32,323 bases of DNA. Origin: GCA-2731375 sp046582635. Its GTDB lineage: Bacteria > Pseudomonadota > Alphaproteobacteria > GCA-2731375. Positions 7,764 to 15,464 of the stretch are shown here, one piece after another (within the stretch, counting starts at the first letter, position 1; each line of letters opens with the position of its first letter). Below the pieces are notes generated by a model. That model worked only from the letters and a program-made list of their open reading frames with translations. It made no database searches and was not told the origin of the DNA. Both the position numbers and the translations under genes were made by a program. The DNA is taken from contig JAYGEA010000024.1 in the NCBI GenBank assembly GCA_046582635.1, positions 1 through 32,323 of the forward strand. Direction: 5' to 3'.

Positions 7764-9477
7764 CTAATACCCCGCCGTCAAGGCCCCCAAACTCCGGCTG
7801 TCGGAGGCGCCAAGGAATCCGGCGCCCTGTGGCGCCCGCATGACGGACTGCATGCTGCCCGCCGCCCGCGATGGCGTGACGTTGTGGCCCCTCTGGCGCA
7901 GGATGGCCAGGGTGTCCGGGCTCAGGCCCTCTTCCACGAACAGCTTGTCGGGCAGCCATTGGTGATGGATGCGGGCGGCGGCGGTGGCCTCGGCGATGTT
8001 CATTTTGTGATCGATGAGGTTCACCAGGATTTGCAACACCATGGTGATGATGCGGCTGCCGCCAGGCGTGCCCGTGGCCAGAAGCGGCTGGCCGTCCTTG
8101 AAAACAATGGTCGGGGTCATGGAAGAGAGCGGCCGCTTGCCGCCCTGAATGGCGTTGGCCTCGCCGCCGACCAGGCCATAGGCGTTCGAGGCGCCGGGTT
8201 TGGCGGAGAAATCATCCATTTCGTTATTCAGCAGAATGCCCGTTCCCGCCGCCACGATGCCGGTGCCGAAATTGAAATTCAGGGTGTAGGTATTGCTGAC
8301 CACGTTGCCTTGGTTGTCCATCACGGAAAAATGCGTGGTTTCGTTGCGCTCATAGGGCGCCGGGTTGCCGTGGCCGATCTCTTTCGAGGGCCGGGCCCGG
8401 TAGGGATCGATCCGGCCGGCCAGATGATCGGCGTAGGCTTTTGATGTCAGACCCTTGATGGGCACGGCCCAGAAATCGGGATCGCCAAGATGCTGGGCCC
8501 GGTCCGCATAAGCCAACTTCATGGCCTCCACCATGAGGTGCAGGCCATCGGCTCCGTTGTGGCCGTATTGGGCCAGGGGATAGCGTTCCAGAATATTCAG
8601 CATCTGGATCAGATGCACCCCGCCCGATGACGGCGGCGGCATGGAGGCGATATGGTATCCGCGATAGCGGCCCATGGCCGGGGGCGCCAGACCACCCGGT
8701 AGGCGGCCAGGTCGGCAAGGGTGATCAGGCGGCCATTTCGGCGGCAACGGCCCGCGCGGTTTCGCCCCTATAGAAATCCTTGCCAGCGGTACCGGCAATG
8801 CGTTCCAGGCTGGCGGCAAGGTCCGCCTGCACCAGGGTTTCGCCGGGCTGATAGTGGCCGCCGTCGGGCTTGAAGAAAATCTTCGCGCTGGCCGGCCATT
8901 TGCCAAGGCGCTTTTGTCGTTTCTGCAAATTTTTCGCCAGACCTTGGCTGACCACCAAACCATCCTTGGCCAAGGCGATGGCTGGGGCCATGACGGTGGT
9001 GAGGGGCAGGCTGCCATAGCGGCGATGGGCCTCGATCAGACCCGCAACCGTGCCCGGCACACCAACCGAGGCATGGGAGAACCGCGCCTTGGCTTTGTCT
9101 ACATTGCCCGCCTTGTCCAGGAACAGATCCCGCGCGGCCGCCGCCGGTGCTTTCTCCCGATAATCCAAAGCCAGGGTCTCGCCGCTGCCGGCGTGGTGGA
9201 TCACCATGAAACCGCCGCCGCCCAGGTTGCCCGCCCGGGGCAGGGTCACTGCCAGGGTGAAGCCCACGGCCACGGCGGCATCAATGGCATTGCCTCCCTG
9301 GCGCAATACCTCAACCCCCACATTAGTGGCCCGGGCCTCTTGAGAGGCGACCATGCCGTTGGCGGCGAAAATAGGATGATGGCGGTCCTTGCCGGAGATT
9401 ATTGCGCCAAATTGAGTTTGAGTTTGCGCCTGGACGGCACCGGCAATGAATATCAGAAGCAAACAAATGAAGCGCAT
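7764..9477 (-). pseudogene. ggt: Gamma-glutamyltransferase precursor, broken by two single-base indels
   Basis: Glutathione hydrolase/gamma-glutamyltransferase, a periplasmic Ntn-hydrolase that removes gamma-glutamyl groups from glutathione. Start is ATG 9477 with GGAAGGA just upstream, followed by a signal peptide (MRFICLLLIFIAGAVQA). The N-terminal half (AANGMVASQEARAT, GGNAIDAAVAVG, GNLGGGGFM) is in one frame and ends at a TGA at 8725-8727. A middle piece (LITLADLAAYRVVW) is in a second frame, and the C-terminal half is in a third. The C-terminal half carries the self-cleavage/nucleophile site NETTHFSVMDNQG and MPPPSSGG. Each shift is repaired by adding one base, near 8727-8733 and in the G5 run at 8680-8684. 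Everything else is intact, so this is either sequencing error or a very recent pseudogene. Confidence 0.85.
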
Positions 9478-9510
9478 CAGGCTTCCTTCCAACAATTGCC
9501 CGAAATTTCT

Positions 9511-10329
9511 CTAGCTGGGCGCCGGGCGGGGAATGCCGATCAAGCTGAAACCGTTGTCCACGTTCATGACCTCGCCGGTGACGGCGCTGGACAGGCCGGA
9601 CAACAGGTACAGCCCAGCATTGCCCACCGCCTCCAGGTCCAGGGCATTGGGCAGAGGGGCATGTTCGCTGGCGTATTTATGCACATAGCGGCCATCGGCG
9701 ATGACGGCGCCCGCCAGGGTCCGCATGGGGCCGGCGGAGATGGCGTTGACCCGGATATTGTCCTTGCCCAGATCCTCGGCCAGATACCGCACGGAGGTTT
9801 CCAGGGCCGCCTTGGCCACGCCCATGACGTTGTAGGACGGCATCACCCGATGGGCACCAAGGAAACTCATGGTCACCATGGCGCCGCCATCGGGCATCAA
9901 TTCAGAGGCGCGCCGCACCAGATCGGTGAAGGAAAAGCAGGAAATACTGAGGGTCTGAACAAAATTCTCCCGGCTGGTGTCCAGGTACCGGCCGGTTAAT
10001 TCCGCCCGGTCGGAATAGGCGATGGCGTGGACCAGAAAATCGAGATTGCCCCATTTTTCCTTGATGGCCGCGAACAGCGCATCCAGGCTGTGGGGATCGG
10101 TCACATCGCAGGGCATCAGCAGATCGCAATCCAGCTCTTGGGCGATGGGCGTCACGCGTTTTTGGAAACTCTCGCCCTGATAAGTCAGGGCCAGTTCCGC
10201 GCCGGCGCCATGCAGGGCGCGGGCAATGCCGTAGGCGATGGAATGGTCATTGGCAATGCCCAGCACCAGGCCGCGCTTGCCCGCCATCAATTGGTTCTTT
10301 GGCCGTTGGTTTTTCGCGCCGTCCGTCAT
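9511..10329 (-). CDS. fabI: Enoyl-[acyl-carrier-protein] reductase (NADH), FabI
   Basis: Catalyses the last reduction of each fatty-acid elongation cycle, using NAD(P)H on trans-2-enoyl-ACP. The 272 residues include the FabI-type nucleotide site LVLGIANDHSIAYGIA and the active-site segment SFLGAHRVMPSYNVMGVAKA, with the catalytic Tyr at about 166 and Lys at about 173. Position 156 is Phe where many FabI proteins have a second Tyr. It lies 14 bases after fabB on the same strand and is the third gene of fabA-fabB-fabI. A short N-terminal extension (TDGAKNQRPKNQL) precedes the Rossmann fold. Confidence 0.93.
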   Translation of the reverse strand: MTDGAKNQRPKNQLMAGKRGLVLGIANDHSIAYGIARALHGAGAELALTYQGESFQKRVTPIAQELDCDLLMPCDVTDPHSLDALFAAIKEKWGNLDFLVHAIAYSDRAELTGRYLDTSRENFVQTLSISCFSFTDLVRRASELMPDGGAMVTMSFLGAHRVMPSYNVMGVAKAALETSVRYLAEDLGKDNIRVNAISAGPMRTLAGAVIADGRYVHKYASEHAPLPNALDLEAVGNAGLYLLSGLSSAVTGEVMNVDNGFSLIGIPRPAPS

Positions 10330-10343
10330 GTCGTGCCCCGCCG

Positions 10344-11561
10344 TTAGCCTTCAAACCGGTCAAATATCAAAGTGGCGTTGGTGCCGCCAAAGCCGAAGCT
10401 GTTGGACATCACCGACTGCAGCCCGGCGTTTTCCACAAGATCGCGGGCCACGGGGATGCCTTCAAAGGCCGGGTCGAGATTTTCGATATTGGCCGAGGCG
10501 GCGATGAAATCCCCCTCCATCATGAGCAGGGAATAGATCGCCTCGTTCACCCCGGCCGCGCCCTGGGCATGGCCGGTCAGGGATTTGGTCGAGGCGATGG
10601 GCGGCATATGGTCGCCGAACACTTCGCGTACCGCGCCCATTTCCGGCGGGTCGCCCACCGGGGTGCCGGTGCCATGGGCATTGATGTAGCTGATCGGTTT
10701 GGTGGCCGTGGCCAGGGCCTGGCGCATGCTGCGCACCGCGCCATCGCCCGATGGCTGCACCATGTCATGGCCATCGGAGGTGGCGCCATAACCAGCCAAT
10801 TCGGCATAGATCTTGGCGCCCCGTGCCTTGGCGTGCTCCAACTCCTCCAGCACGATCAGGCCGCCGCCGCCCGAGATGACGAAACCATCCCGGTCCACGT
10901 CATAAGGCCGCGAGGCCCGTTCCGGCGTGTCGTTGTATTTCGAGGACATGGCCCCCATGGCGTCGAACAGCACCGACAGGGTCCAATGCAGTTCTTCGCC
11001 GCCGCCGGCGAACATCACATCCTGCTTGCCGAACTGCATCTGTTCCGTCGCATTGCCGATGCAGTGGGCGGAGGTGGAACAGGCCGAGACGATGGAATAA
11101 TTCAGGCCCTTGATCTTGAACTGGGTCGCCAGCACGGCGGAGGTGGTGGAGGACATACACCGGGTGACCATATAGGGGCCGATCCGCTTGGCGCCCTTTT
11201 CCCGCGCCGTGTCCGCCGCCCAAACCTGGTTCGAAGTGGACGGCCCGCCCGAGCCGACGATGATGCCCGTGCGCTCGTTGGAGATATCGCTCTCCTCCAG
11301 GCCGGAATCGGCAATGGCCTGTTGCATGGCCAGGTAGTTATAGGCCGTGCCGTCGCCCATGAAGCGCAAGGCCTTGCGGTCGATATGGTCCGCCAGTTTA
11401 ATCTTCAATGTGCCCGCGACCTGAGAGCGGAATTTGTATTCCGCATATCCCGGTTCGGCGACGATGCCCGAACGGCCCGCCCGCAGGGATGCGGCGACCT
11501 CGTCCTTGGTATTGCCGATGGAGGAGATGATCCCCAGTCCGGTGACGACAACTCTACGCAT
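10344..11561 (-). CDS. fabB: 3-oxoacyl-[acyl-carrier-protein] synthase I, FabB
   Basis: Condenses acyl-ACP with malonyl-ACP and is needed to elongate the unsaturated intermediate made by FabA. The 405 residues start MRRVVVTGLGIISSIG at ATG 11561, with AGGG upstream. The upstream in-frame extension to 11627 is not needed. The thiolase-fold catalytic triad is visible: Cys in SACSTSAHCIGNA, His in NAHGTGTPVGD, and His in SLTGHAQGAAGVNE. The glycine-rich end SNSFGFGGTNATLIF is also present. It sits 72 bases after fabA and 14 before fabI, the usual alphaproteobacterial order for the anaerobic unsaturated fatty acid route. Confidence 0.94.
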   Translation of the reverse strand: MRRVVVTGLGIISSIGNTKDEVAASLRAGRSGIVAEPGYAEYKFRSQVAGTLKIKLADHIDRKALRFMGDGTAYNYLAMQQAIADSGLEESDISNERTGIIVGSGGPSTSNQVWAADTAREKGAKRIGPYMVTRCMSSTTSAVLATQFKIKGLNYSIVSACSTSAHCIGNATEQMQFGKQDVMFAGGGEELHWTLSVLFDAMGAMSSKYNDTPERASRPYDVDRDGFVISGGGGLIVLEELEHAKARGAKIYAELAGYGATSDGHDMVQPSGDGAVRSMRQALATATKPISYINAHGTGTPVGDPPEMGAVREVFGDHMPPIASTKSLTGHAQGAAGVNEAIYSLLMMEGDFIAASANIENLDPAFEGIPVARDLVENAGLQSVMSNSFGFGGTNATLIFDRFEG

Positions 11562-11633
11562 GGCAATCCCTTTGAAATTCTTTGCTATATCCCGATGCGG
11601 ATCCCGATGCGGGACAATGACGCTCAATAATGA

Positions 11634-12149
11634 TCAAAACAAGGCGACCCGTAAATCTTCGGCTTCCAGCGCCAGTGTGCCGTCGATTTTGGCTTTCGCG
11701 TCCGCCACGGCCAGAACAAGACGGCGGTTGATGACCCGTTTGATGTCCAATTCAATCGTCAGCAGTTTGTTGGCCGGCAATACCTGTTCCGACAGCTTGA
11801 TCTTGCCGCAACTGATGGCCCGGCCCCTGCCCGGCAGGCCGCACCAGCCGGCAAAAAAGCCCAATAACTGCCACAGCGCATCCTGCATCAGGCAACCGGG
11901 CATGACCGGGTCGGATGCGAAATGACATTCGAAAAACCACAGATCCGGCGTAATGTTGAATTCGGCCTGGGCCTGGCCCTTGCCGTGGGCGCCGCCGTCC
12001 ATGGTGATCGAGGTGATGCGATCCAGCATCAGCATGGGCGGCAGGGGCAGCAGGGCATTGCCGGGGCCAAACAGGCGGCCATGGCCGCATTCCAACAACT
12101 CAGCCTGTTCATAGCTGGCTTTCGCCTTAAATTCAAAACTGTCAGTCAC
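11634..12149 (-). CDS. fabA: 3-hydroxydecanoyl-[ACP] dehydratase/isomerase, FabA
   Basis: Dehydrates 3-hydroxydecanoyl-ACP and isomerises the trans-2 to the cis-3 enoyl product, the branch point for unsaturated fatty acids. The 171 residues form one hot-dog domain with the FabA signature FFECHFASDPVMPGCLMQDA, where His and Asp are the catalytic pair. The start is a GTG at 12149, because an in-frame stop (TAG) lies two codons upstream. No clear Shine-Dalgarno sequence precedes it. It is the first gene of the fabA-fabB-fabI run and is divergent from irr, a gene order repeated in many alphaproteobacteria. Confidence 0.93.
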   Translation of the reverse strand: MTDSFEFKAKASYEQAELLECGHGRLFGPGNALLPLPPMLMLDRITSITMDGGAHGKGQAQAEFNITPDLWFFECHFASDPVMPGCLMQDALWQLLGFFAGWCGLPGRGRAISCGKIKLSEQVLPANKLLTIELDIKRVINRRLVLAVADAKAKIDGTLALEAEDLRVALF

Positions 12150-12168
12150 CGGCTAAACCATTACAATC

Positions 12169-12185
12169 ATTAGAATATTTTCCAA
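12169..12185. promoter_or_regulatory. Candidate Irr box (ICE-like motif) upstream of fabA
   Basis: ATTAGAATATTTTCCAA is an imperfect palindrome resembling the alphaproteobacterial Irr consensus TTAGAAT-n-ATTCTAA; the left half is exact, the right half is diverged. It lies about 20 bases before the fabA start. Irr control of fab genes is not established by this alone. Confidence 0.3.
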
Positions 12186-12331
12186 AGAACCGGGCCGGGC
12201 GTGGCCACCCGAGATGATGCAGTCTAACCGAAATTCCGCGCGCCACAAACCTAATCACCACAAACCCATTCCTTCGTCGCCCCGGGGCCGCCGGCCATTT
12301 AACAAAAGGCAATATTTCGTGCGTCATCAAC

Positions 12332-12359
12332 TTGTTATCTCGTCTCCTTGAACTATGAT
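12332..12359 (+). promoter_or_regulatory. Candidate sigma-70 promoter of irr
   Basis: TTGTTA at 12332-12337 and TATGAT at 12354-12359 are 16 bases apart, in the AT-rich end of the 273-bp fabA-irr gap. The -10 differs from consensus by one base. The predicted start leaves a leader of about 55 bases with AAGGGG at 12412-12417, five bases before the ATG at 12423. Confidence 0.5.
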
Positions 12360-12422
12360 TAAAAAGACAAGACAATTTGCCCGGATTGGCGAAATATCAA
12401 CGGTGGTGAATAAGGGGTGAAT

Positions 12423-12845
12423 ATGGAACCTGACCTTACCAATGTCGAAAACCTGCGCGCGGCCGGCTTGCGTCCGACCCGCCAGCGCTTGGCTCTGGCG
12501 CGTCTGTTGTTTGGCCATGGCAATCAGCATGTGACGGCGGAAACCTTGTTTGAACGGGCCCGGATGGCCGGCATCAAGGTCTCTCTGGCCACGGTTTACA
12601 ATACCTTGCATCGTTTCACCGACGCCGGTCTGTTGCGTCAGGTCATTGTGGATAGGCCGCAGTCGTACTTCGATACCAATATTTCGGATCATCACCATTT
12701 TTACTTCGAGGATAGCGGCGAAATCGCGGATATCCCCCATGATCGGATCAACCGGCAAATCAATGATATTTCACCAACTATTCTGCCGGCGGGCGCCTCC
12801 CTGTTCCGGGTCGATGTGGTGGTGCGTCTGCGCGGCAGCAAATAA
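12423..12845 (+). CDS. irr: Iron response regulator Irr (Fur family)
   Basis: A 140-residue Fur-family DNA-binding protein. The winged-helix half runs from LRAAGLRPTRQRLALARLLF to SLATVYNTLHRFTDAGLL. The dimer half carries the HHH tract in SDHHHFYFEDSGEI (residues 90-92), the heme- and metal-binding signature that separates Irr from Fur, whose extra C-terminal cysteines are absent here. Irr senses heme status and, under low iron, mainly represses iron-using functions. I chose ATG 12423 over the in-frame GTG at 12417, because AAGGGG overlaps the latter and serves the former. It is divergent from fabA and sits directly upstream of a rubrerythrin gene that carries an Irr-box-like site. Confidence 0.92.
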   Translation: MEPDLTNVENLRAAGLRPTRQRLALARLLFGHGNQHVTAETLFERARMAGIKVSLATVYNTLHRFTDAGLLRQVIVDRPQSYFDTNISDHHHFYFEDSGEIADIPHDRINRQINDISPTILPAGASLFRVDVVVRLRGSK

Positions 12846-12846
12846 T

Positions 12847-12861
12847 TTGGGATCATTCTAA
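12847..12861. promoter_or_regulatory. Irr box (ICE-like palindrome) upstream of rubrerythrin
   Basis: TTGGGATCATTCTAA matches TTAGAAT-n-ATTCTAA at 13 of 15 positions, with an exact right half-site. It starts one base after the irr stop codon and ends six bases before the -35 hexamer at 12868, where a repressor or activator could act on rubrerythrin. Confidence 0.5.
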
Positions 12862-12867
12862 AATAGC

Positions 12868-12897
12868 TTGACGCGCGCCGTGGTTTTTCCATATGGA
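12868..12897 (+). promoter_or_regulatory. Candidate promoter of rubrerythrin
   Basis: TTGACG at 12868-12873 and TATGGA at 12892-12897 are 18 bases apart. The spacing and the -35 are good, the -10 is fair. About 100 bases separate it from the start codon. Confidence 0.45.
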
Positions 12898-12999
12898 TAG
12901 GCAAGGGATAAAGGGCCGTCAGGCACCTGCGGTCCGGATTTTTAATCCGGCAAAAGAACGAAATAAACAAACCATTCGTGACAACAAGGAGGTCAGGAT

Positions 13000-13419
13000 A
13001 TGTCGATCAAGGGAACCAAAACCGAACAGAACTTAAAAGACGCATTTGCCGGTGAAAGCCAGGCCAACCGGCGTTATCTGTATTTCGCGCAAAAGGCCGA
13101 CGTGGAAGGCTACAATGACGTGGCCGCCGTCTTCCGCTCCACCGCGGAAGGTGAAACCGGCCATGCCCACGGCCATCTGGAGTTCCTGGAAGAAACCGGT
13201 GATCCGGCGACGGGAGAGCCCATTGGCCCCACCAACCTGAATTTGAAGGCGGCCGTTGCCGGTGAGACCCATGAATACACCGACATGTATCCCGGCATGA
13301 CCCGCACCGCCCGCGAGGAAGGTTTGGACGAGATCGCCGATTGGTTCGAGACCCTGGCCAAGGCCGAGAAAAGCCACGCCGGCCGGTTCCAAAAGGCCCT
13401 CGATACGCTCGACGACTAG
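13000..13419 (+). CDS. Rubrerythrin (single-domain, no rubredoxin)
   Basis: A 139-residue four-helix diiron protein that reduces hydrogen peroxide or scavenges it. Ligand motifs are visible: E19 in AGES, E52-xx-H55 in EGETGH, E89/E92 in GETHEY, and E123-xx-H126 in AEKSH. The C-terminal rubredoxin domain found in classical rubrerythrins, with two CxxC pairs, is absent, so an external electron donor is needed. The start ATG at 13000 has a perfect AAGGAGGT at 12986-12993. A strong terminator follows. The next two genes (Fe-S oxidoreductase and DUF3501) form a recurring neighbourhood with rubrerythrin; the Fe-S protein is a candidate electron donor (inference). Confidence 0.93.
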   Translation: MSIKGTKTEQNLKDAFAGESQANRRYLYFAQKADVEGYNDVAAVFRSTAEGETGHAHGHLEFLEETGDPATGEPIGPTNLNLKAAVAGETHEYTDMYPGMTRTAREEGLDEIADWFETLAKAEKSHAGRFQKALDTLDD

Positions 13420-13438
13420 AACACGTCGGATAGTGACC

Positions 13439-13472
13439 AAGAAGGGGGTGCCGCATGGGTTCCCCCTTCTTT
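13439..13472 (+). terminator. Intrinsic terminator after rubrerythrin
   Basis: AAGAAGGGGG at 13439-13448 pairs with CCCCCTTCTT at 13462-13471, a perfect 10-bp stem with a 13-base loop and a short T-rich tail (TTCATT). It lies between rubrerythrin and the Fe-S gene and would reduce transcription into the latter rather than fully separate the genes. Confidence 0.8.
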
Positions 13473-13512
13473 CATTCCTGTATCACGCCAAAAATATAGA
13501 GGGCAGGCCGCG

Positions 13513-14871
13513 ATGAGTAAGGAAGGCAGTCTCGAGGCGCCGACCCGCCATCCCATTCCCTGGACCGATCCGGACTTCTTCGACGCTGGCAAGATCGATG
13601 CCGAGTTGCGCCGGGTGTTCGATATCTGCCACGGCTGCCGGCGCTGCTTTAATCTGTGCGACAGCTTCCCCCGCCTGTTCGATCTGATCGACGACAGCCC
13701 GTCGGGCGAACCGGACAGCGTGGAGTCCGCCGGTTTCAAATCCGTGGTCGATGCCTGCACCTTCTGCGACATGTGCTTTATGACCAAATGCCCCTACGTG
13801 CCGCCCCATGAATTCGACCTGGACTTCCCCCATTTGATGCTGCGCTACCGGGCCGCCGAACAGGCCCGCGGCGAAAAAAGCTTCCGCGAGACGCAACTGG
13901 CCAAGACCGACCGCAACGGCAAATGGGCCGGGTTGGCGCCGGGCCTGGCCAATTGGGCCACGGCGGAAGGCAACTTCGGCATGCGCAAAGTGCTGGCCGA
14001 CGTGGGCGGCATTCATCGAGAGGCCGCGCTGCCGAAGTACCACGGCAAGACCCTGATGGACCGCGCCGCCGACAGCCCCGCGATTGACACAACCGCGCCG
14101 GGTCACGGCCGCAAGGTGGTGATCTACGCCACCTGTTTCGCCAATTACAACGAACCCGCCATGGGCACGGCGGCCCGTGCGGTCCTGGCCCGAAACGGCG
14201 TTGAGACCCAAATGGTCTATCCCGCCTGTTGCGGCATGCCGCAGTGGGAGCAGGGCAACCTGGAACAGGTGGCCAAGAACGCCCGGAAAATCGCCGCCGA
14301 GATGGCCGGCTGGATCGACCGGGGCCACGCGGTGATCGCCCTGGTGCCATCCTGTGCCCTGATGTTGAAGTTCGAATGGCCCCTGCTGCTGCCCGACAAC
14401 GAGGATGTGGCCCGGCTGTCCGAAAACACCTATGACATCACCGAATATATCGTCGCCCTGGCCAAGGAGGACGGCCTGGCGGATGGCCTGACACCCTTGG
14501 AAGGCGGTGTCACCCTGCACCTGGCCTGCCATGCCCGGGCCCAGAACATGGGCGCCAAGGGGGCGGAGATGTTGCGCCTGATCCCGGATACGGATGTCAC
14601 GGTGGTGGAGCGTTGCTCCGGCCACGGCGGGGCCTGGGGCATCATGGAACAGAATTTCGATGTCGCCCTGAAGGTCGGCAAGCCCGCGGCCCGTCTGACC
14701 CTGAAGGCGGACAGGCCTTGGGTGGTTTCCGAATGCCCTCTGGCCGCCAGCCATCTGCGTCAGGGCATGGAGCGCCTGGCCCCACCTGAAAATCCGGAGG
14801 TGCCCCGCACCGCCGCCCATCCCATATTATTGTTGGCACAGGCTTATGGTTTGCAGGAGATAGAGGGTTGA
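13513..14871 (+). CDS. Fe-S oxidoreductase with two 4Fe-4S and two CCG domains (HdrD/GlpC-like)
   Basis: A 452-residue cytosolic redox protein. Two ferredoxin-type clusters are bound by CHGCRRCFNLC (C39, C42, C45, C49) and CTFCDMCFMTKCP (C82, C85, C88, C93). The C-terminal half carries the two CCG (DUF3483/heterodisulfide reductase-like) repeats, seen as YPACCGMPQWEQGN and ERCSGHGGAWG, together with ATCFANYNEP and LACHARAQN. This architecture matches heterodisulfide reductase D and anaerobic glycerol-3-phosphate dehydrogenase subunit C. The partner dehydrogenase is not in the window. It sits 94 bases after rubrerythrin and overlaps the DUF3501 start, so a role in delivering electrons to rubrerythrin is plausible but unproven. 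Confidence 0.88.
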   Translation: MSKEGSLEAPTRHPIPWTDPDFFDAGKIDAELRRVFDICHGCRRCFNLCDSFPRLFDLIDDSPSGEPDSVESAGFKSVVDACTFCDMCFMTKCPYVPPHEFDLDFPHLMLRYRAAEQARGEKSFRETQLAKTDRNGKWAGLAPGLANWATAEGNFGMRKVLADVGGIHREAALPKYHGKTLMDRAADSPAIDTTAPGHGRKVVIYATCFANYNEPAMGTAARAVLARNGVETQMVYPACCGMPQWEQGNLEQVAKNARKIAAEMAGWIDRGHAVIALVPSCALMLKFEWPLLLPDNEDVARLSENTYDITEYIVALAKEDGLADGLTPLEGGVTLHLACHARAQNMGAKGAEMLRLIPDTDVTVVERCSGHGGAWGIMEQNFDVALKVGKPAARLTLKADRPWVVSECPLAASHLRQGMERLAPPENPEVPRTAAHPILLLAQAYGLQEIEG

Positions 14872-15464
14872 GCCCCAAACGCAGCATTGACCGCGACGAC
14901 ATCACGCCCATGGAGATCTATGGCGCCGAACGTCCCCAGCGCCGCCGCGCCGTGATCGACTTAAAACGCCACCGCCGCCTTGAGGTCGGGCCCGTGGCGG
15001 CGTTTTATTTCGAGAATTACGAGACCATGTTGTCCCAGGTCCAGGAAATGCTGTGGATCGAAAAGGGCGGCGAGGCACAGATCGCCGATGAGCTGTCCGC
15101 CTACAACCCGCTGATCCCCCAGGGTTCGGAATTGGTCGCCACCCTGATGTTTGAAATCGCCGACCCCGACCGCCGGACACGGCAATTGGCCCGCATGGGC
15201 GGCGTGGAACATATGGTCAGGCTGGAGATCGGGGCTGAAAAAATTCAAGGCGTGGCGGATGTGGAGGATGGCATCGAGCGTACCCGGGCGGATGGCAAGA
15301 CCTCATCGATCCATTTTTTGCATTTCCCTTTCACGCCGGCTCAGATCGTCGCATTCCGACAGCCCGGCGCCCGCATCGTGGCCGCCATCGACCACCCCGA
15401 ATATGCCCACATGGCCGTGTTGCCCGAGGCGGCCCGCCAGGCCCTGGCCGGGGATTTCGCCTAA
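14868..15464 (+). CDS. DUF3501 family protein
   Basis: A 198-residue soluble protein of unknown function. It begins SPKRSIDRDDITPMEIYGAE and continues with the conserved YFENYETMLSQVQEMLWIEK and ELSAYNPLIPQGSELVATLM segments that define DUF3501. The start is a TTG whose last two bases overlap the preceding TGA (TTGA), so translation is coupled to the Fe-S protein. Its repeated association with rubrerythrin and this type of Fe-S oxidoreductase suggests a maturation or assembly role; that is inference. Its stop overlaps by four bases the convergent racemase-like gene. Confidence 0.85.
   Translation: MSPKRSIDRDDITPMEIYGAERPQRRRAVIDLKRHRRLEVGPVAAFYFENYETMLSQVQEMLWIEKGGEAQIADELSAYNPLIPQGSELVATLMFEIADPDRRTRQLARMGGVEHMVRLEIGAEKIQGVADVEDGIERTRADGKTSSIHFLHFPFTPAQIVAFRQPGARIVAAIDHPEYAHMAVLPEAARQALAGDFA

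Noticed and set aside
8854..9999. 381-codon plus-strand ORF opposite gamma-glutamyltransferase and fabI
   Set aside because: Spans two minus-strand genes and has no domain.
10299..11630. 443-codon plus-strand ORF opposite fabB
   Set aside because: Shadow of fabB in a GC-rich genome; no recognisable domain, composition typical of antisense frames.
13483..14820. 445-codon minus-strand ORF opposite the Fe-S oxidoreductase
   Set aside because: Antisense shadow; the plus strand has clear Fe-S and CCG motifs.
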